A stretch of 19,084 nt of DNA from Clostridia bacterium (GCA_900755995.1 CAAEIM010000083.1:1-19084); one strand, 5' to 3'. Counted from the first letter of the stretch, positions 7,704-16,784 are shown. The notes: generated by a model not told the origin, from the sequence alone. Program-made: numbers and translations.

Positions 7704-9746
7704 TTGAAAAACTGGATAGTATCAGAGCTGAATAAGGACGAGGCTAAAAAAATACAAACTGAATACGGACTGCCTCCGATACTTGCTATGCTGCTTCAAA
7801 TCAGAGGAATTACATTACGTGAGGATATTGAGGACTTTTTACAAAATGACTCCTATATTGCCTCACCGTTTGAAATAAAAGATATGAAAAAGGGAGCAGA
7901 ACGTATTCTGTCGGCTGTCAGCAAAGGCGAGTTAATCTGCGTTTACGGTGATTACGACGCTGACGGAGTAACCTCAACTGCCTTGCTTTATTCATATCTT
8001 GAAACCACGGGCGCAAATGTTATGTATTACATTCCCACCCGTGAAACCGAGGGTTACGGCTTGAATAACGGGGCTATTGATACTCTCGCACAAAAGGGTG
8101 TAAAGCTCATTGTGACCGTAGATAACGGCATTGCGGCTGTGCAGGAAATTGATTACGCAAATTCACTCGGAATTGATACGGTAATAACCGACCATCATCA
8201 GCCTACAGACAAAATTCCGAATGCCCTTGCGGTGATTGATATGCATCAGTCGGACTGCCCAAGCAGATACAAGCAGCTTTCGGGCGTTGGCGTTGCCTTT
8301 AAATTGGTTATGGCGCTTGAGGGCGACTGCTGTGATGTGTCGTACCTGCTTGACAACTATTCTGACCTGGTATGCATAGGTACTGTGGGAGATATTGTTG
8401 AACTGAAAGGTGAAAACAGAGTATTTGTCAAGCGTGGACTGGTTAATCTTGAGGAGAGCGACCGCACGGGAATAAACGCTCTTATATCAGCCGCAGGCAT
8501 TGCAGGCAAAAAAATCACCTCGGGCGTAGTTTCTTTTACCGTAGTGCCGAGAATAAACGCCGTAGGCAGGCTTGGCTTTTCTGGTAAATCTGTTTCGCTT
8601 TTGCTCACCGAGGACGAAGCTCTGGCTCAGGAAACTGCCGCTCAGCTCAACGACGACAATACCGAGCGAAAAGAAATTGAAAAGAGTATCCTTTTAAAAA
8701 TTGACGATATGGTTAAGCTCAGACCTGAAATTGTGCACGACAGAGTTATTGTAATAGACGGTGACGGCTGGCATCAGGGAGTAATCGGTATTGTTGCGGC
8801 AAAGATTAAGGAGTATTACGGCAAGCCTGTTATCGTGATTTCCCGTGATGGGGAAACTGCCCACGGTTCGGGCAGAAGCGTAGAGGGATTTTCCCTGTGC
8901 GACGCAATTTTTGCCTGCTCTGATCTGCTCACCCATTGCGGCGGACATCCAATGGCGGCAGGTCTTGGACTTAAAAGCGAAAACATTGAAATATTCCGTA
9001 AAAGAATTAACGAGTACGCATTACAGCAGGAGAATATGCCTTTTAACTGCTGTAAAATTGACTGCAAGCTAAACCCTGCTTCGTTAAATACGGCGCTCGT
9101 TGACTCACTTTCACATCTCGCTCCCTACGGTGCGGGCAATCCCACGCCGCTGTTTGGGTTGTATAATATGACATTAACGCAGGTTACTCCGCTTTCGCAA
9201 AATAAGCATTTAAGACTTACATTCAAGCGGAATAACACAACCGTTACAGTGATGAGATTTTTCACCTCACAGCAGGAGTTTCCGTATGAAGCAGGCGATG
9301 TGCTCGACCTTGCGGTAACCCTTGATATAAACGAATTTAACGGACAGCGCAGTGTATCGGTGATTGCAAAGGAGATAAAGCCGTCAAAGCTTGATACAGC
9401 CGAGTTTTTGAACAGCCTGAGAAATTACGAGGATTTTAAGCTTGGCTTAAAGCTTTCAAAATCTCAGCTTGATGACCTTCTGCCGACTCGTGATGATTTT
9501 GCCGCTTTGTATGTATTTTTAAGAAAAACAGGCGGATTTGCTTATCCTATTGAAACGCTTGTACATAAGCTGGATTATAAATTGTCTATCGGAAAAATCA
9601 GGATTATTATTGAAGCAATGAGGGAGCTTTCGCTGATTGAGGTAAGCGAAGGGCTGAACAGTTCGCAAATCAGGGTTTCACACGTTTCGCAAAAGGTTGA
9701 TCTTAATTCTGCCGATACGATTAAAAAATTGAGGGGGATGCAGTAA
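7704..9746 (+). CDS. recJ: Single-stranded-DNA-specific exonuclease RecJ
   Basis: A 680-residue DHH-family 5'-3' single-strand exonuclease used in recombination and mismatch repair. Metal-binding motifs are DYDADG at residues 83-88, VTVDNGI near 133-139 and TDHH at 162-165. Then come the DHHA1 motif CGGHPMAAGLGL (GGH at 413-415), an OB-fold region after it and a C-terminal extension typical of Firmicutes RecJ. The start is probably TTG at 7704: AGGAG at 7691-7695 lies 8 bases upstream. The alternative GTG at 7695 would overlap that ribosome binding site and add three residues. It begins 20 bases after recN, and its stop overlaps the rel ATG (TAATG). The clostridial neighbour apt is missing between recJ and rel. 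Confidence 0.95.
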   Translation: MKNWIVSELNKDEAKKIQTEYGLPPILAMLLQIRGITLREDIEDFLQNDSYIASPFEIKDMKKGAERILSAVSKGELICVYGDYDADGVTSTALLYSYLETTGANVMYYIPTRETEGYGLNNGAIDTLAQKGVKLIVTVDNGIAAVQEIDYANSLGIDTVITDHHQPTDKIPNALAVIDMHQSDCPSRYKQLSGVGVAFKLVMALEGDCCDVSYLLDNYSDLVCIGTVGDIVELKGENRVFVKRGLVNLEESDRTGINALISAAGIAGKKITSGVVSFTVVPRINAVGRLGFSGKSVSLLLTEDEALAQETAAQLNDDNTERKEIEKSILLKIDDMVKLRPEIVHDRVIVIDGDGWHQGVIGIVAAKIKEYYGKPVIVISRDGETAHGSGRSVEGFSLCDAIFACSDLLTHCGGHPMAAGLGLKSENIEIFRKRINEYALQQENMPFNCCKIDCKLNPASLNTALVDSLSHLAPYGAGNPTPLFGLYNMTLTQVTPLSQNKHLRLTFKRNNTTVTVMRFFTSQQEFPYEAGDVLDLAVTLDINEFNGQRSVSVIAKEIKPSKLDTAEFLNSLRNYEDFKLGLKLSKSQLDDLLPTRDDFAALYVFLRKTGGFAYPIETLVHKLDYKLSIGKIRIIIEAMRELSLIEVSEGLNSSQIRVSHVSQKVDLNSADTIKKLRGMQ

Positions 9747-11944
9747 TGAGTAAATTTTCAGGAATAGCACACTATCAGGACTTTAACGAGCTTGTAAAAC
9801 TGCTCAGCCAGTCAAACGGAACCTATGATATTGATAAAATCACTAAGGCATATAAGTTTGCCGAAGTTTCTCACGGCGACCAGAGAAGGGTTTCGGGTAT
9901 TCCGTATATTCTGCATCCAACCTCGGTTGCCTGTATTCTTGCCGAGCTTGGAATGGATACAGACGCTGTCTGCGCCGCACTCCTGCACGATGTTGTTGAG
10001 GATACTCCCGTAACACTTGAGGAGATTGAAAAGCTTTTTGGCTCTGATGTTGCAAAGCTGATTGACGGCGTTACAAAGATTTCCAAAATTGCTTTTTCGT
10101 CAAAGGAGCAAAGGCAAGCTGAAAACATCAGAAAAATGCTCATTGCTATGGCTAATGACATCAGGGTTATTATCATAAAGCTTGCCGACCGTCTGCACAA
10201 TATGCGTACAATAAGCTGTATGCCCGAACAGAGCAGGCGAGATAAGGCAAGGGAAAATATGCAGGTTTATGCGCCTATTGCACATCGCCTCGGTATTAAA
10301 GCAATAAAGGACGAGCTTGAGGATTTGTCGCTTCAATATCTCGACCCAATAGGCTATAAGGAGATTGAGGACGCTATCAGTCTTTCAGAGGAGGATCGTG
10401 ACAAATTCATTGATTCAATAAAGGTTAAAATTCTTGATAAAACCAAGAATCTTATAAGTAATGTTTACATAAGCGGCAGAGTAAAGAGCGTTTACAGCAT
10501 TTACCGCAAAACATTTATGCAGGGCAAGAGCATTGACCAGATTTTTGATGTATTTGCCGTGCGTGTAATTGTTGACAGCGTGTCTGACTGCTACAATGTT
10601 CTCGGTGTGGTTCACGATATTTTCAAACCACTTCCGAACCGCTTTAAGGATTACATTTCAATGCCAAAGCCAAATATGTATCAGTCGCTTCATACCACAG
10701 TGCTTGATACAAGGGCAATTCCGTTTGAGGTGCAGATAAGAACCTGGGAAATGCACTACACTGCCGAATACGGTATTGCGGCGCATTGGAAGTATAAGCT
10801 TGGAATGGGAGCAGGCGGCAAGGCTGAAAACACCCGTCTTAAAGAAAATATTGAAAAGGTTAAGAATATGATTCTTGACCAGCTCGAGGCTGAGGATGTT
10901 ACCGATATTGCCAAAAATATTCGCAATGACTTTGAAGAAAATGATGTATATGTATTTACTCCCAAGGGCGATGTAATAAATGTGCCCAACGGCTCAACCC
11001 CTATTGACCTTGCATATATTATTCATACTCAGGTAGGCCACAGAATGGTGGGGGCTAAGGTCAACGGAAAAATTGTTCCGTTTGATTACAAGCTCAAAAC
11101 GGGCGAAATCTGCGAAATTATAACGCAGAAGGAGGAGCATCCTAACAAGGCGTGGATTGATATATGCAAAACAGCCTCTGCAAAGTCTAAAATTCGTCAG
11201 TGGTATAAGCACGAAAAGCGTGACGAAAACATTGTTGAGGGTAAGCAGATGCTTGAAAAGGAATTCAAGCGCAACGGCATAAATCTTTCTGAGGAAGAAT
11301 TTGTTGAGTTTATTCAAAAAATGCTTATGAAAAAGCAGTATGCCACCATTGACGATGTTTATGCTGCAATCGGCTACGGCGGTATTCAGCTCTGGAAGGT
11401 AATGCCGAGAATTAAAGAGGAATACCAGAAAACCTACGCCGCAGATATTGAAGAAATTGAGGTGCCTCAGGCTCCACGCAAAAAGCCCAAGGCATCATCG
11501 GGCGTTGTTATAGAGGGCACAGACGATGTTCTTATAAAATTCTCAAACTGCTGCAATCCGCTTCCGGGTGATGAAATTATCGGTTATATTACAAGAGGCT
11601 ACGGAGTTTCCATTCACAAGCGTGAGTGTACAAATGTGCCGAAAAATATAAATATGTGTGAAGAACCCGAAAGATGGGTAAACTGCTATTGGGAGGACAA
11701 AGTAGGCGAGGCATTCCGCAGTACCTTACAGATTATTGCTACCGACAGAACGGGACTGCTTGCCGATGTTACAATTAAGCTTTCAAATATGCATATTTTT
11801 ATTCATACGCTTAATTCAAGAGAGCTTGGCGACGGTATGGCTATGGTTACCGTAACCATTGACGTTATGGGTAAAAACCACTTAAAGGGTGTAATTTCCA
11901 AGCTTTCCGATATAAGCGGAATTGCAGAGATTAAGAGGTTATGA
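9746..11944 (+). CDS. rel: Bifunctional (p)ppGpp synthetase/hydrolase Rel
   Basis: A 732-residue long RelA/SpoT homologue that makes and degrades the stringent-response alarmone (p)ppGpp. The N-terminal HD hydrolase domain is intact: HPTSVACIL, HDVVEDT from residue 81 and KLADRLHNMRTI. The synthetase domain follows, with VKSVYSIYRKTF and RFKDYISMPKPNMYQSLHTTV. The RxKD form (R299-D302) marks bifunctional enzymes, as opposed to the ExDD of synthesis-only RelA. Next are the TGS domain (about 400-462; VYVFTPKGDVINVPNGSTPIDLAY), a Cys/His region (FSNCCNPLPGDEI...HKRECTN) and a C-terminal ACT domain (about 655-732). GAGGGGG at 9731-9737 serves as ribosome binding site. It overlaps recJ and is followed at once by dtd, a pairing conserved in Firmicutes. 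Confidence 0.97.
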   Translation: MSKFSGIAHYQDFNELVKLLSQSNGTYDIDKITKAYKFAEVSHGDQRRVSGIPYILHPTSVACILAELGMDTDAVCAALLHDVVEDTPVTLEEIEKLFGSDVAKLIDGVTKISKIAFSSKEQRQAENIRKMLIAMANDIRVIIIKLADRLHNMRTISCMPEQSRRDKARENMQVYAPIAHRLGIKAIKDELEDLSLQYLDPIGYKEIEDAISLSEEDRDKFIDSIKVKILDKTKNLISNVYISGRVKSVYSIYRKTFMQGKSIDQIFDVFAVRVIVDSVSDCYNVLGVVHDIFKPLPNRFKDYISMPKPNMYQSLHTTVLDTRAIPFEVQIRTWEMHYTAEYGIAAHWKYKLGMGAGGKAENTRLKENIEKVKNMILDQLEAEDVTDIAKNIRNDFEENDVYVFTPKGDVINVPNGSTPIDLAYIIHTQVGHRMVGAKVNGKIVPFDYKLKTGEICEIITQKEEHPNKAWIDICKTASAKSKIRQWYKHEKRDENIVEGKQMLEKEFKRNGINLSEEEFVEFIQKMLMKKQYATIDDVYAAIGYGGIQLWKVMPRIKEEYQKTYAADIEEIEVPQAPRKKPKASSGVVIEGTDDVLIKFSNCCNPLPGDEIIGYITRGYGVSIHKRECTNVPKNINMCEEPERWVNCYWEDKVGEAFRSTLQIIATDRTGLLADVTIKLSNMHIFIHTLNSRELGDGMAMVTVTIDVMGKNHLKGVISKLSDISGIAEIKRL

Positions 11945-11945
11945 T

Positions 11946-12401
11946 ATGAAAGCAGTTTTACAAAGAGTCAGCTTTGCCGAGGTAAAGGTTGACGAAAAAA
12001 CGGTTGGTAAAATAAACGGCGGTTTCTTAATTCTGCTGGGAATTGCCGAGGGCGACACTCAAAAGGAGGCTGACGCTCTTTCCGCCAAAATTTCAACCCT
12101 GAGAGTATTTACAGATGAAAATGATAAGATGAATCTTTCATTATCGGATATTGACGGTGAGGTTCTTGTCATTTCAAATTTCACTCTGTATGCAGATTGC
12201 TCGCACGGAAGACGTCCTAATTTTATGAGGGCGGCAAAGCCTGAGGCTGCAGAGCCTTTGTATGAATATTTCTGCAAAAAAATGAGCGAAAACGGTGTGC
12301 AAAAGGTGGAAAAAGGTATATTCGGAGCTGATATGAAGGTTTCTCTCCTCAATGACGGCCCCGTTACCATTGACATTGACACCCGTGATTTAAAATATTG
12401 A
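11946..12401 (+). CDS. dtd: D-aminoacyl-tRNA deacylase
   Basis: A 151-residue enzyme that hydrolyses D-amino acids (and glycine mischarged on tRNA-Ala) from tRNA, a translation quality step. Family landmarks are MKAVLQRVSFAEVKV at the N-terminus, SNFTLYADCSHGRRPNFMRAA (the SQxTL-type motif near residue 77) and DGPVTIDIDT near the C-terminus, containing the Gly-cisPro GPVT motif. I chose the ATG at 11946 because it begins the family's conserved N-terminus and has AGAGG at 11934-11938. The frame extends to an upstream ATG at 11922, inside the end of rel, which is unlikely. It starts one base after the rel stop codon. Confidence 0.96.
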   Translation: MKAVLQRVSFAEVKVDEKTVGKINGGFLILLGIAEGDTQKEADALSAKISTLRVFTDENDKMNLSLSDIDGEVLVISNFTLYADCSHGRRPNFMRAAKPEAAEPLYEYFCKKMSENGVQKVEKGIFGADMKVSLLNDGPVTIDIDTRDLKY

Positions 12402-12420
12402 TTATAAATGGGAAACGAAA

Positions 12421-13047
12421 ATGATAGAATACAAGATTTTTAATGTTACCGAGCTAATGACTAACTGCATCTATTTAGTTGATAAGGATTCAGGCTGTAA
12501 GGCGGTTGTTGACCCCGGTGATAAAAGTGACATCCTGATTGAGCAAATCAAGACAGACGGCGGCAAGCTCGATTATGTTTTGCTTACCCACGGACATTAT
12601 GACCACATAGCCTTTGCAAAACAGCTTGCGGATATGTTTTCTGCAAAAATTGTAACCGGCAGAGAGTGCAATCGTTTTCTTTCGGATTCAATGCTGAATT
12701 TAAGCGAAAACCACGATATTGACATTCCTCCGTTTTCTGCTGATATTCTGCTTGATGACGGCGATACCTTTATGCTCGGCAATACCGAGGTCAGGTATAT
12801 TTCAACTCCCGGACATACTGTCGGCTGCGGCTGTTTTATTTTGGATAAGCTTTTGATAAGCGGCGATACCTTGTTTTGCGAATCCTTCGGCAGAACGGAT
12901 TTTCCTACAGGAAATGATGACAGTATGATAGCCTCAATGATAAAGCTAAAGCAGCTTGAGGGAGATTATACAGTAATTCCTGGTCACGGGCCGTTATCCA
13001 CACTAAAACACGAGAAAAAATATAATCCTATAATGAGCAGGGTTTGA
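12421..13047 (+). CDS. MBL-fold metallo-hydrolase (glyoxalase II-like)
   Basis: A 208-residue metallo-beta-lactamase-fold protein. The metal-binding signature HGHYDH (H57, H59, D61, H62) is intact, followed by STPGHTVGCGCF, ISGDTLF and VIPGHGPLST, which supply the other metal ligands. It has no signal peptide and no C-terminal extension, so it is probably a cytosolic hydrolase of the small YcbL/YqgX type. Those are annotated as hydroxyacylglutathione hydrolases or thioesterases; the substrate cannot be read from sequence. Clostridia lacking glutathione commonly carry this gene between dtd and hemZ, so another thiol ester or phosphoester is possible. The ribosome binding site is weak (GGGAA near 12410-12414). 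The stop is one base before the hemZ ATG. Confidence 0.9.
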   Translation: MIEYKIFNVTELMTNCIYLVDKDSGCKAVVDPGDKSDILIEQIKTDGGKLDYVLLTHGHYDHIAFAKQLADMFSAKIVTGRECNRFLSDSMLNLSENHDIDIPPFSADILLDDGDTFMLGNTEVRYISTPGHTVGCGCFILDKLLISGDTLFCESFGRTDFPTGNDDSMIASMIKLKQLEGDYTVIPGHGPLSTLKHEKKYNPIMSRV

Positions 13048-13048
13048 T

Positions 13049-14488
13049 ATGAATTTATATGTAATAAATCACGGCTTTCACTATGAGCTTGAAAATGTTG
13101 CAAGGCTGTTTTTTCCGAATGAAAAAATTACAGTTGTGCGTGAATGTGGAAATAGGGAAGAGCCGTATATATATACCGAAATTTCCGATAAACTGATTGT
13201 CGAGGTTAGGATTTCCTACTTTAATAAATCACTTTCGGCAGAAAATATCGGGAATGATAATGAAAAGGAGCTTGCACTTGCGCAAATGCTCTACAAGCTG
13301 TTGTGCGAGTTTACGGGAATACAGCAGCCGTGGGGACTTCTCACCGGAGTGCGCCCTATTAAGCTGCTAAGAAATGTTTCCTCTGAGTTTGGCTTTGAAA
13401 AGGCTAAGGAGATTTTTGCAAAGGATTACTATGTAAGCCCCGAAAAGCTAAATCTTGCAGTTATGACAGAGGAAAACGAGAGAAAAATCATTGAGCTTTC
13501 CCGCCCTGATTCGTTCAGTCTTTATGTGGGAGTGCCGTTCTGTCCGTCAAGATGCAGCTATTGCTCCTTTGTAATGTCCTCCGTTGAAAGGGCAAAAAAG
13601 CTGGTTGACCCGTATGCAGAGCTTCTCTGCGAGGAAATACGGCTCACGGCAGAAATTGCTAACAAGCTTAATCTGCGGCTTGAAACCGTATATTTTGGCG
13701 GAGGAACGCCCACAACGCTTTCCTCACAGCAGCTTGCAAAGGTGATAGGTACGGTAAATCAAAGCTTTGATATGTCTGCCTGCCGTGAATTTACTGTTGA
13801 AGCTGGCAGACCCGACACAATTACGCAGGAAAAGCTGATGGCGCTTAAAGAAAACGGAGTTGACAGAATCAGCATAAATCCGCAGACCTTAAACGATGAT
13901 GTGCTGAGAGAAATCGGCAGAAAGCATACTGTCGCTCAGTTTTATGACGCCTTTGCCCTTGCGAGAAAATGCGGTTTCAACAACATAAATACTGACCTTA
14001 TCGCAGGACTTCCCACCGACACCTACGAAAGCTTTAAAAATTCCGTTGACGGAATACTAAAGCTTGACGCCGAGTGTATTACAGTGCATACGCTGAGTAT
14101 GAAGCGCAGCTCAACTCTTACCGAGAAGGGTGTAACCATAGACAGAGAGGGAGCTGAAGTCACAAGAAAAATGCTTGCATACAATCAGGATATACTTCTT
14201 AAAAATGAATATATTCCTTATTATCTTTACCGACAGAGCAGAATGGCAGGCAATCTTGAGAACGTGGGATGGTCAAAGAAGGGCTTTGAAAGTCTTTATA
14301 ATGTTTATGTAATGGACGAAACACATACAATTCTCGGCTGCGGCTCGGGAGCAGTTACAAAGCTGAAAAAAAATAATCCCGATTACCTTGAGCGTATATT
14401 CAACTTTAAATACCCGTATGAATATATAGACAGGTTTGAGGAGATGATAAGAAGAAAAAATGCAATTTCGGCATTTTATACACAATAA
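13049..14488 (+). CDS. hemZ: HemZ-type radical SAM protein (coproporphyrinogen dehydrogenase family)
   Basis: A 479-residue radical SAM protein. The first 160 or so residues form the HemZ-specific N-terminal region. LYVGVPFCPSRCSYCSF then carries the iron-sulfur cysteines C165, C169 and C172. YFGGGTPTTL (SAM-binding glycines near residue 216) and NINTDLIAGLPTDTYESF follow, then a HemN-like C-terminal region. Bacillus HemZ was reported as an oxygen-independent coproporphyrinogen III oxidase. However, the cluster here is CxxxCxxCSF, resembling HemW and lacking the fourth cysteine seen in classical HemN, so the exact reaction is uncertain. No other heme gene is nearby. It ends the tight gene run beginning with recJ; a promoter follows directly. 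Confidence 0.88.
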   Translation: MNLYVINHGFHYELENVARLFFPNEKITVVRECGNREEPYIYTEISDKLIVEVRISYFNKSLSAENIGNDNEKELALAQMLYKLLCEFTGIQQPWGLLTGVRPIKLLRNVSSEFGFEKAKEIFAKDYYVSPEKLNLAVMTEENERKIIELSRPDSFSLYVGVPFCPSRCSYCSFVMSSVERAKKLVDPYAELLCEEIRLTAEIANKLNLRLETVYFGGGTPTTLSSQQLAKVIGTVNQSFDMSACREFTVEAGRPDTITQEKLMALKENGVDRISINPQTLNDDVLREIGRKHTVAQFYDAFALARKCGFNNINTDLIAGLPTDTYESFKNSVDGILKLDAECITVHTLSMKRSSTLTEKGVTIDREGAEVTRKMLAYNQDILLKNEYIPYYLYRQSRMAGNLENVGWSKKGFESLYNVYVMDETHTILGCGSGAVTKLKKNNPDYLERIFNFKYPYEYIDRFEEMIRRKNAISAFYTQ

Positions 14489-14493
14489 ATTTG

Positions 14494-14522
14494 TTGCTAA
14501 ACCATTGCAATAATGCTATAAT
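14494..14522 (+). promoter_or_regulatory. Sigma-A-type promoter with extended -10
   Basis: A -35 like TTGCTA (14494-14499), a 17-bp spacer and a perfect TATAAT (14517-14522) preceded by TG (14514-14515), an extended -10. It lies just after the hemZ stop and about 40 bases before the zinc-ribbon gene, so it probably starts a new transcript reading that gene and those beyond. This is the best promoter match I noticed in the window. Confidence 0.75.
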
Positions 14523-14560
14523 AGCACAGATAAAATAAATTTTAGAAAGGTATGACAAAT

Positions 14561-14950
14561 ATGGGGAAATTCGACGGCGTTTTAGATGATGTCATTGTCA
14601 ATGCAAAGGCAGCGGCTTCTGTTGTGTCCCAAAAAGCTTCTGATGTTTACGATGGCTCAAAGCATAAAATTGCAGCGGCTGAAATCAGAGCGGAAATCAA
14701 CTCAAAGCTCAAAGAGCTTGGTGCGCTAACCTATAAAATGGTAGTACACAACATTGATTTATCTGATAAAATTAAAGAAAAAACTGCTGAAATCACTGAG
14801 CTTAAAGAAAATCTTGATGTAATCAGCAAAAGCTTTTCTTCATCAAAGAATACGGTTTGCTGTCCTGAGTGCGGCTGCGATGTTCCTGAAAATTCAAATT
14901 TCTGCAATAGCTGCGGCTCAAAACTTGACGGAGAGCAGACAGAGGCTTGA
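14561..14950 (+). CDS. Small coiled-coil protein with C-terminal zinc ribbon, function unknown
   Basis: A 129-residue protein of unknown function. The first part is helical and charged, and residues about 45-90 look like a coiled coil (ELGALTYKMVVHNIDLSDKIKEKTAEITELKENLDVISKS). The C-terminus holds a zinc ribbon, CPEC-x10-CNSC (CPECGCDVPENSNFCNSCG), with one extra cysteine just before the motif and one within it. There is no signal peptide or membrane segment, so it is probably cytosolic. The start is likely ATG 14561, about 10 bases after AAAGG at 14546-14550; ATG 14552 is only one base from that site. It has its own strong promoter directly upstream. Similar small ribbon proteins are common in clostridia but I do not know a role; zinc binding is inferred from the cysteine spacing only. 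Confidence 0.85.
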   Translation: MGKFDGVLDDVIVNAKAAASVVSQKASDVYDGSKHKIAAAEIRAEINSKLKELGALTYKMVVHNIDLSDKIKEKTAEITELKENLDVISKSFSSSKNTVCCPECGCDVPENSNFCNSCGSKLDGEQTEA

Positions 14951-14987
14951 TTTTATATTTGATATTTTGATAATTGGGTGATTAAAT

Positions 14988-16784
14988 TTGTCTAAAAAAT
15001 ACAATGCGATAAGCAATGCCGAAGAAAACGTTTCTCAGTCTTTTTTAAAGGGTGCGGCTATACTTACGCTGAGTATGGTTGTTGTAAAGATTATCGGACT
15101 CCTCGATCAGGTGCTCCTCACAAACATTTATTCAATGTTTGGCGAGGAATACGCCACAATGGGTTCGGGACTTTTCAGCAACGCATACGAAATTTTTGTT
15201 GTTATATTCACTGTTGCAACAGGCGGACTGCCTATTGCAATTTCAAGACTTGTGTCTGAAAGTATTGCACAAAAACGATACAAGGATGTCAGGCTGATAC
15301 ATAAGGTATCAATTCCGTTCTTTTCTATTGTCGGAATAATATCGTTTTTAATAATGCTTTGCGGAAGCTTTGTTTATGTACAAATAATAGATTCACCGTA
15401 TTCAATTTATGCAATGCTCTGCCTTGCGCCTACAATTTTGTTCGGCTGCCTTGTTTCAATTTACAGAGGCTATTTTGAAGGTCAGAGAAATATGTTTCCG
15501 ACTGCCATTTCCGAGATAATCGAATCCGCAGTCAAGCTTATTCTGGGACTTACATTTGCATATCTGGTTATGCAGTTCGGTATGAATCAGTACAACGAAA
15601 CAGGAGTATTTCTCTGGTTTACCTTTACCTCTCGGTATGAAGCAATGAATACTATTCTTGCTTTTTCGGTTGCCGGCGCTATCTGCGGTATTTCTATGGG
15701 CAGCTTTATGGCTTTTGTTTTCCTGTTGCTCCGCTTTAAAATTGGCGGTGACGGAATTCCCGAGGAATACTATAAAAATTCCATTGACGCCCGCACAAAA
15801 AGAGAAACCTTTGTTCTTATGGTGAAAACAGCCGTTCCTACTGCAATGGGTGCTTTTATAATGAGTATGGGCTCTCTTATTGATCAGGTGATTATTCAGC
15901 GAGTGCTTAAAGACCTTGCCGAAACTCATCCTGATGTTTTGATTGAGCAATATGGAAAATATGGCTTTACAGAGTCTATTACAAACACACCTATTACTAT
16001 TCATACAAAGCTCTGGGGCTGTTATGCTGCTGCGCTCAAACTTATGCAGCTTGTAACGGCGGTTACTCAGGTGTTTGGCTCAAGCGCAATGCCCAACGTA
16101 ACCAGCGCATGGACTAAGGGCGACAAAAAGGTGCTTAAAACCTCTATGGAAACTGTCTTTGGTATGACTATGATATTTACCCTGCCAATGGGTATAGGAC
16201 TTTGTGTGCTCGCACATCCGATTATGTCTTTTATCTATACAAGCGAGTCTATTTCTGCAATCGGCGGCAATGTGCTTATGCTTATGGGTCTTACCACTAT
16301 TTTTGCGGCTGTTGAAACTCCGATTTGCAGTATGCTTCAGGGAATCGGCAGAACAGATTTGCCTATGAAGCTGTATGCATTCGGTATGGTTGTAAAAATC
16401 GGTATCACCTGGATGTTCGTTAGCATTCCGCAAATCAACATTCAGGGAGCGTCGGCAGGTTCGCTTATCGGCTACTTTTTCTCCTGTGTAATCGGTATAT
16501 ACCTGCTTATAAAACATTCCAAAATCAGGATTAATTTCTTTACAACTACCGTAAAACCGCTGATAGGTGCGGTCGCAAGCGGAATTACAGCTTATTTTGT
16601 AAATATGGGCGTACTTATGATTGCTCCGCATAGGGTTGCAACAATTTGTGCTATTTTAGCTGCGGTTATAGTTTACATCGCCGTTTTGTTGATATTGCGT
16701 ACTTTTACGGCTACTGTAATAGAATTTTTGCCAAAAGGGGAAAAAATCGCAAAACTACTTGCAAAACTTCACTTAATTGGTTAA
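14988..16784 (+). CDS. MurJ/SpoVB-family lipid-linked oligosaccharide flippase
   Basis: A 598-residue polytopic membrane protein of the MVF/PST flippase superfamily. The N-terminus (SFLKGAAILTLSMVVVKIIGLLDQVLLTNI) and the motif GSGLFSNAYEIFVVIFTVATGGLPIAISRLVSE are typical of SpoVB/YtgP/YabM proteins. These move lipid-linked sugars such as lipid II across the membrane for wall or spore cortex synthesis. Hydrophobic segments recur throughout, consistent with about 14 membrane helices. It starts with TTG at 14988, 5 bases after GGTGAT (14977-14982), which pairs with the 3' end of 16S rRNA. At 598 residues it is longer than the roughly 520-545 usual; the extra length appears as loops near residues 200-225 and 310-340. 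Position before mazG matches Bacillus yabM. Whether it flips lipid II or a spore precursor is not decidable here. Confidence 0.88.
   Translation: MSKKYNAISNAEENVSQSFLKGAAILTLSMVVVKIIGLLDQVLLTNIYSMFGEEYATMGSGLFSNAYEIFVVIFTVATGGLPIAISRLVSESIAQKRYKDVRLIHKVSIPFFSIVGIISFLIMLCGSFVYVQIIDSPYSIYAMLCLAPTILFGCLVSIYRGYFEGQRNMFPTAISEIIESAVKLILGLTFAYLVMQFGMNQYNETGVFLWFTFTSRYEAMNTILAFSVAGAICGISMGSFMAFVFLLLRFKIGGDGIPEEYYKNSIDARTKRETFVLMVKTAVPTAMGAFIMSMGSLIDQVIIQRVLKDLAETHPDVLIEQYGKYGFTESITNTPITIHTKLWGCYAAALKLMQLVTAVTQVFGSSAMPNVTSAWTKGDKKVLKTSMETVFGMTMIFTLPMGIGLCVLAHPIMSFIYTSESISAIGGNVLMLMGLTTIFAAVETPICSMLQGIGRTDLPMKLYAFGMVVKIGITWMFVSIPQINIQGASAGSLIGYFFSCVIGIYLLIKHSKIRINFFTTTVKPLIGAVASGITAYFVNMGVLMIAPHRVATICAILAAVIVYIAVLLILRTFTATVIEFLPKGEKIAKLLAKLHLIG

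Noticed and set aside
15456..16631. Two long minus-strand ORFs (about 180 codons each) opposite the flippase gene
   Set aside because: Compositions rich in His, Cys, Lys and Asn with no family resemblance; they mirror the hydrophobic codons of the real plus-strand gene.
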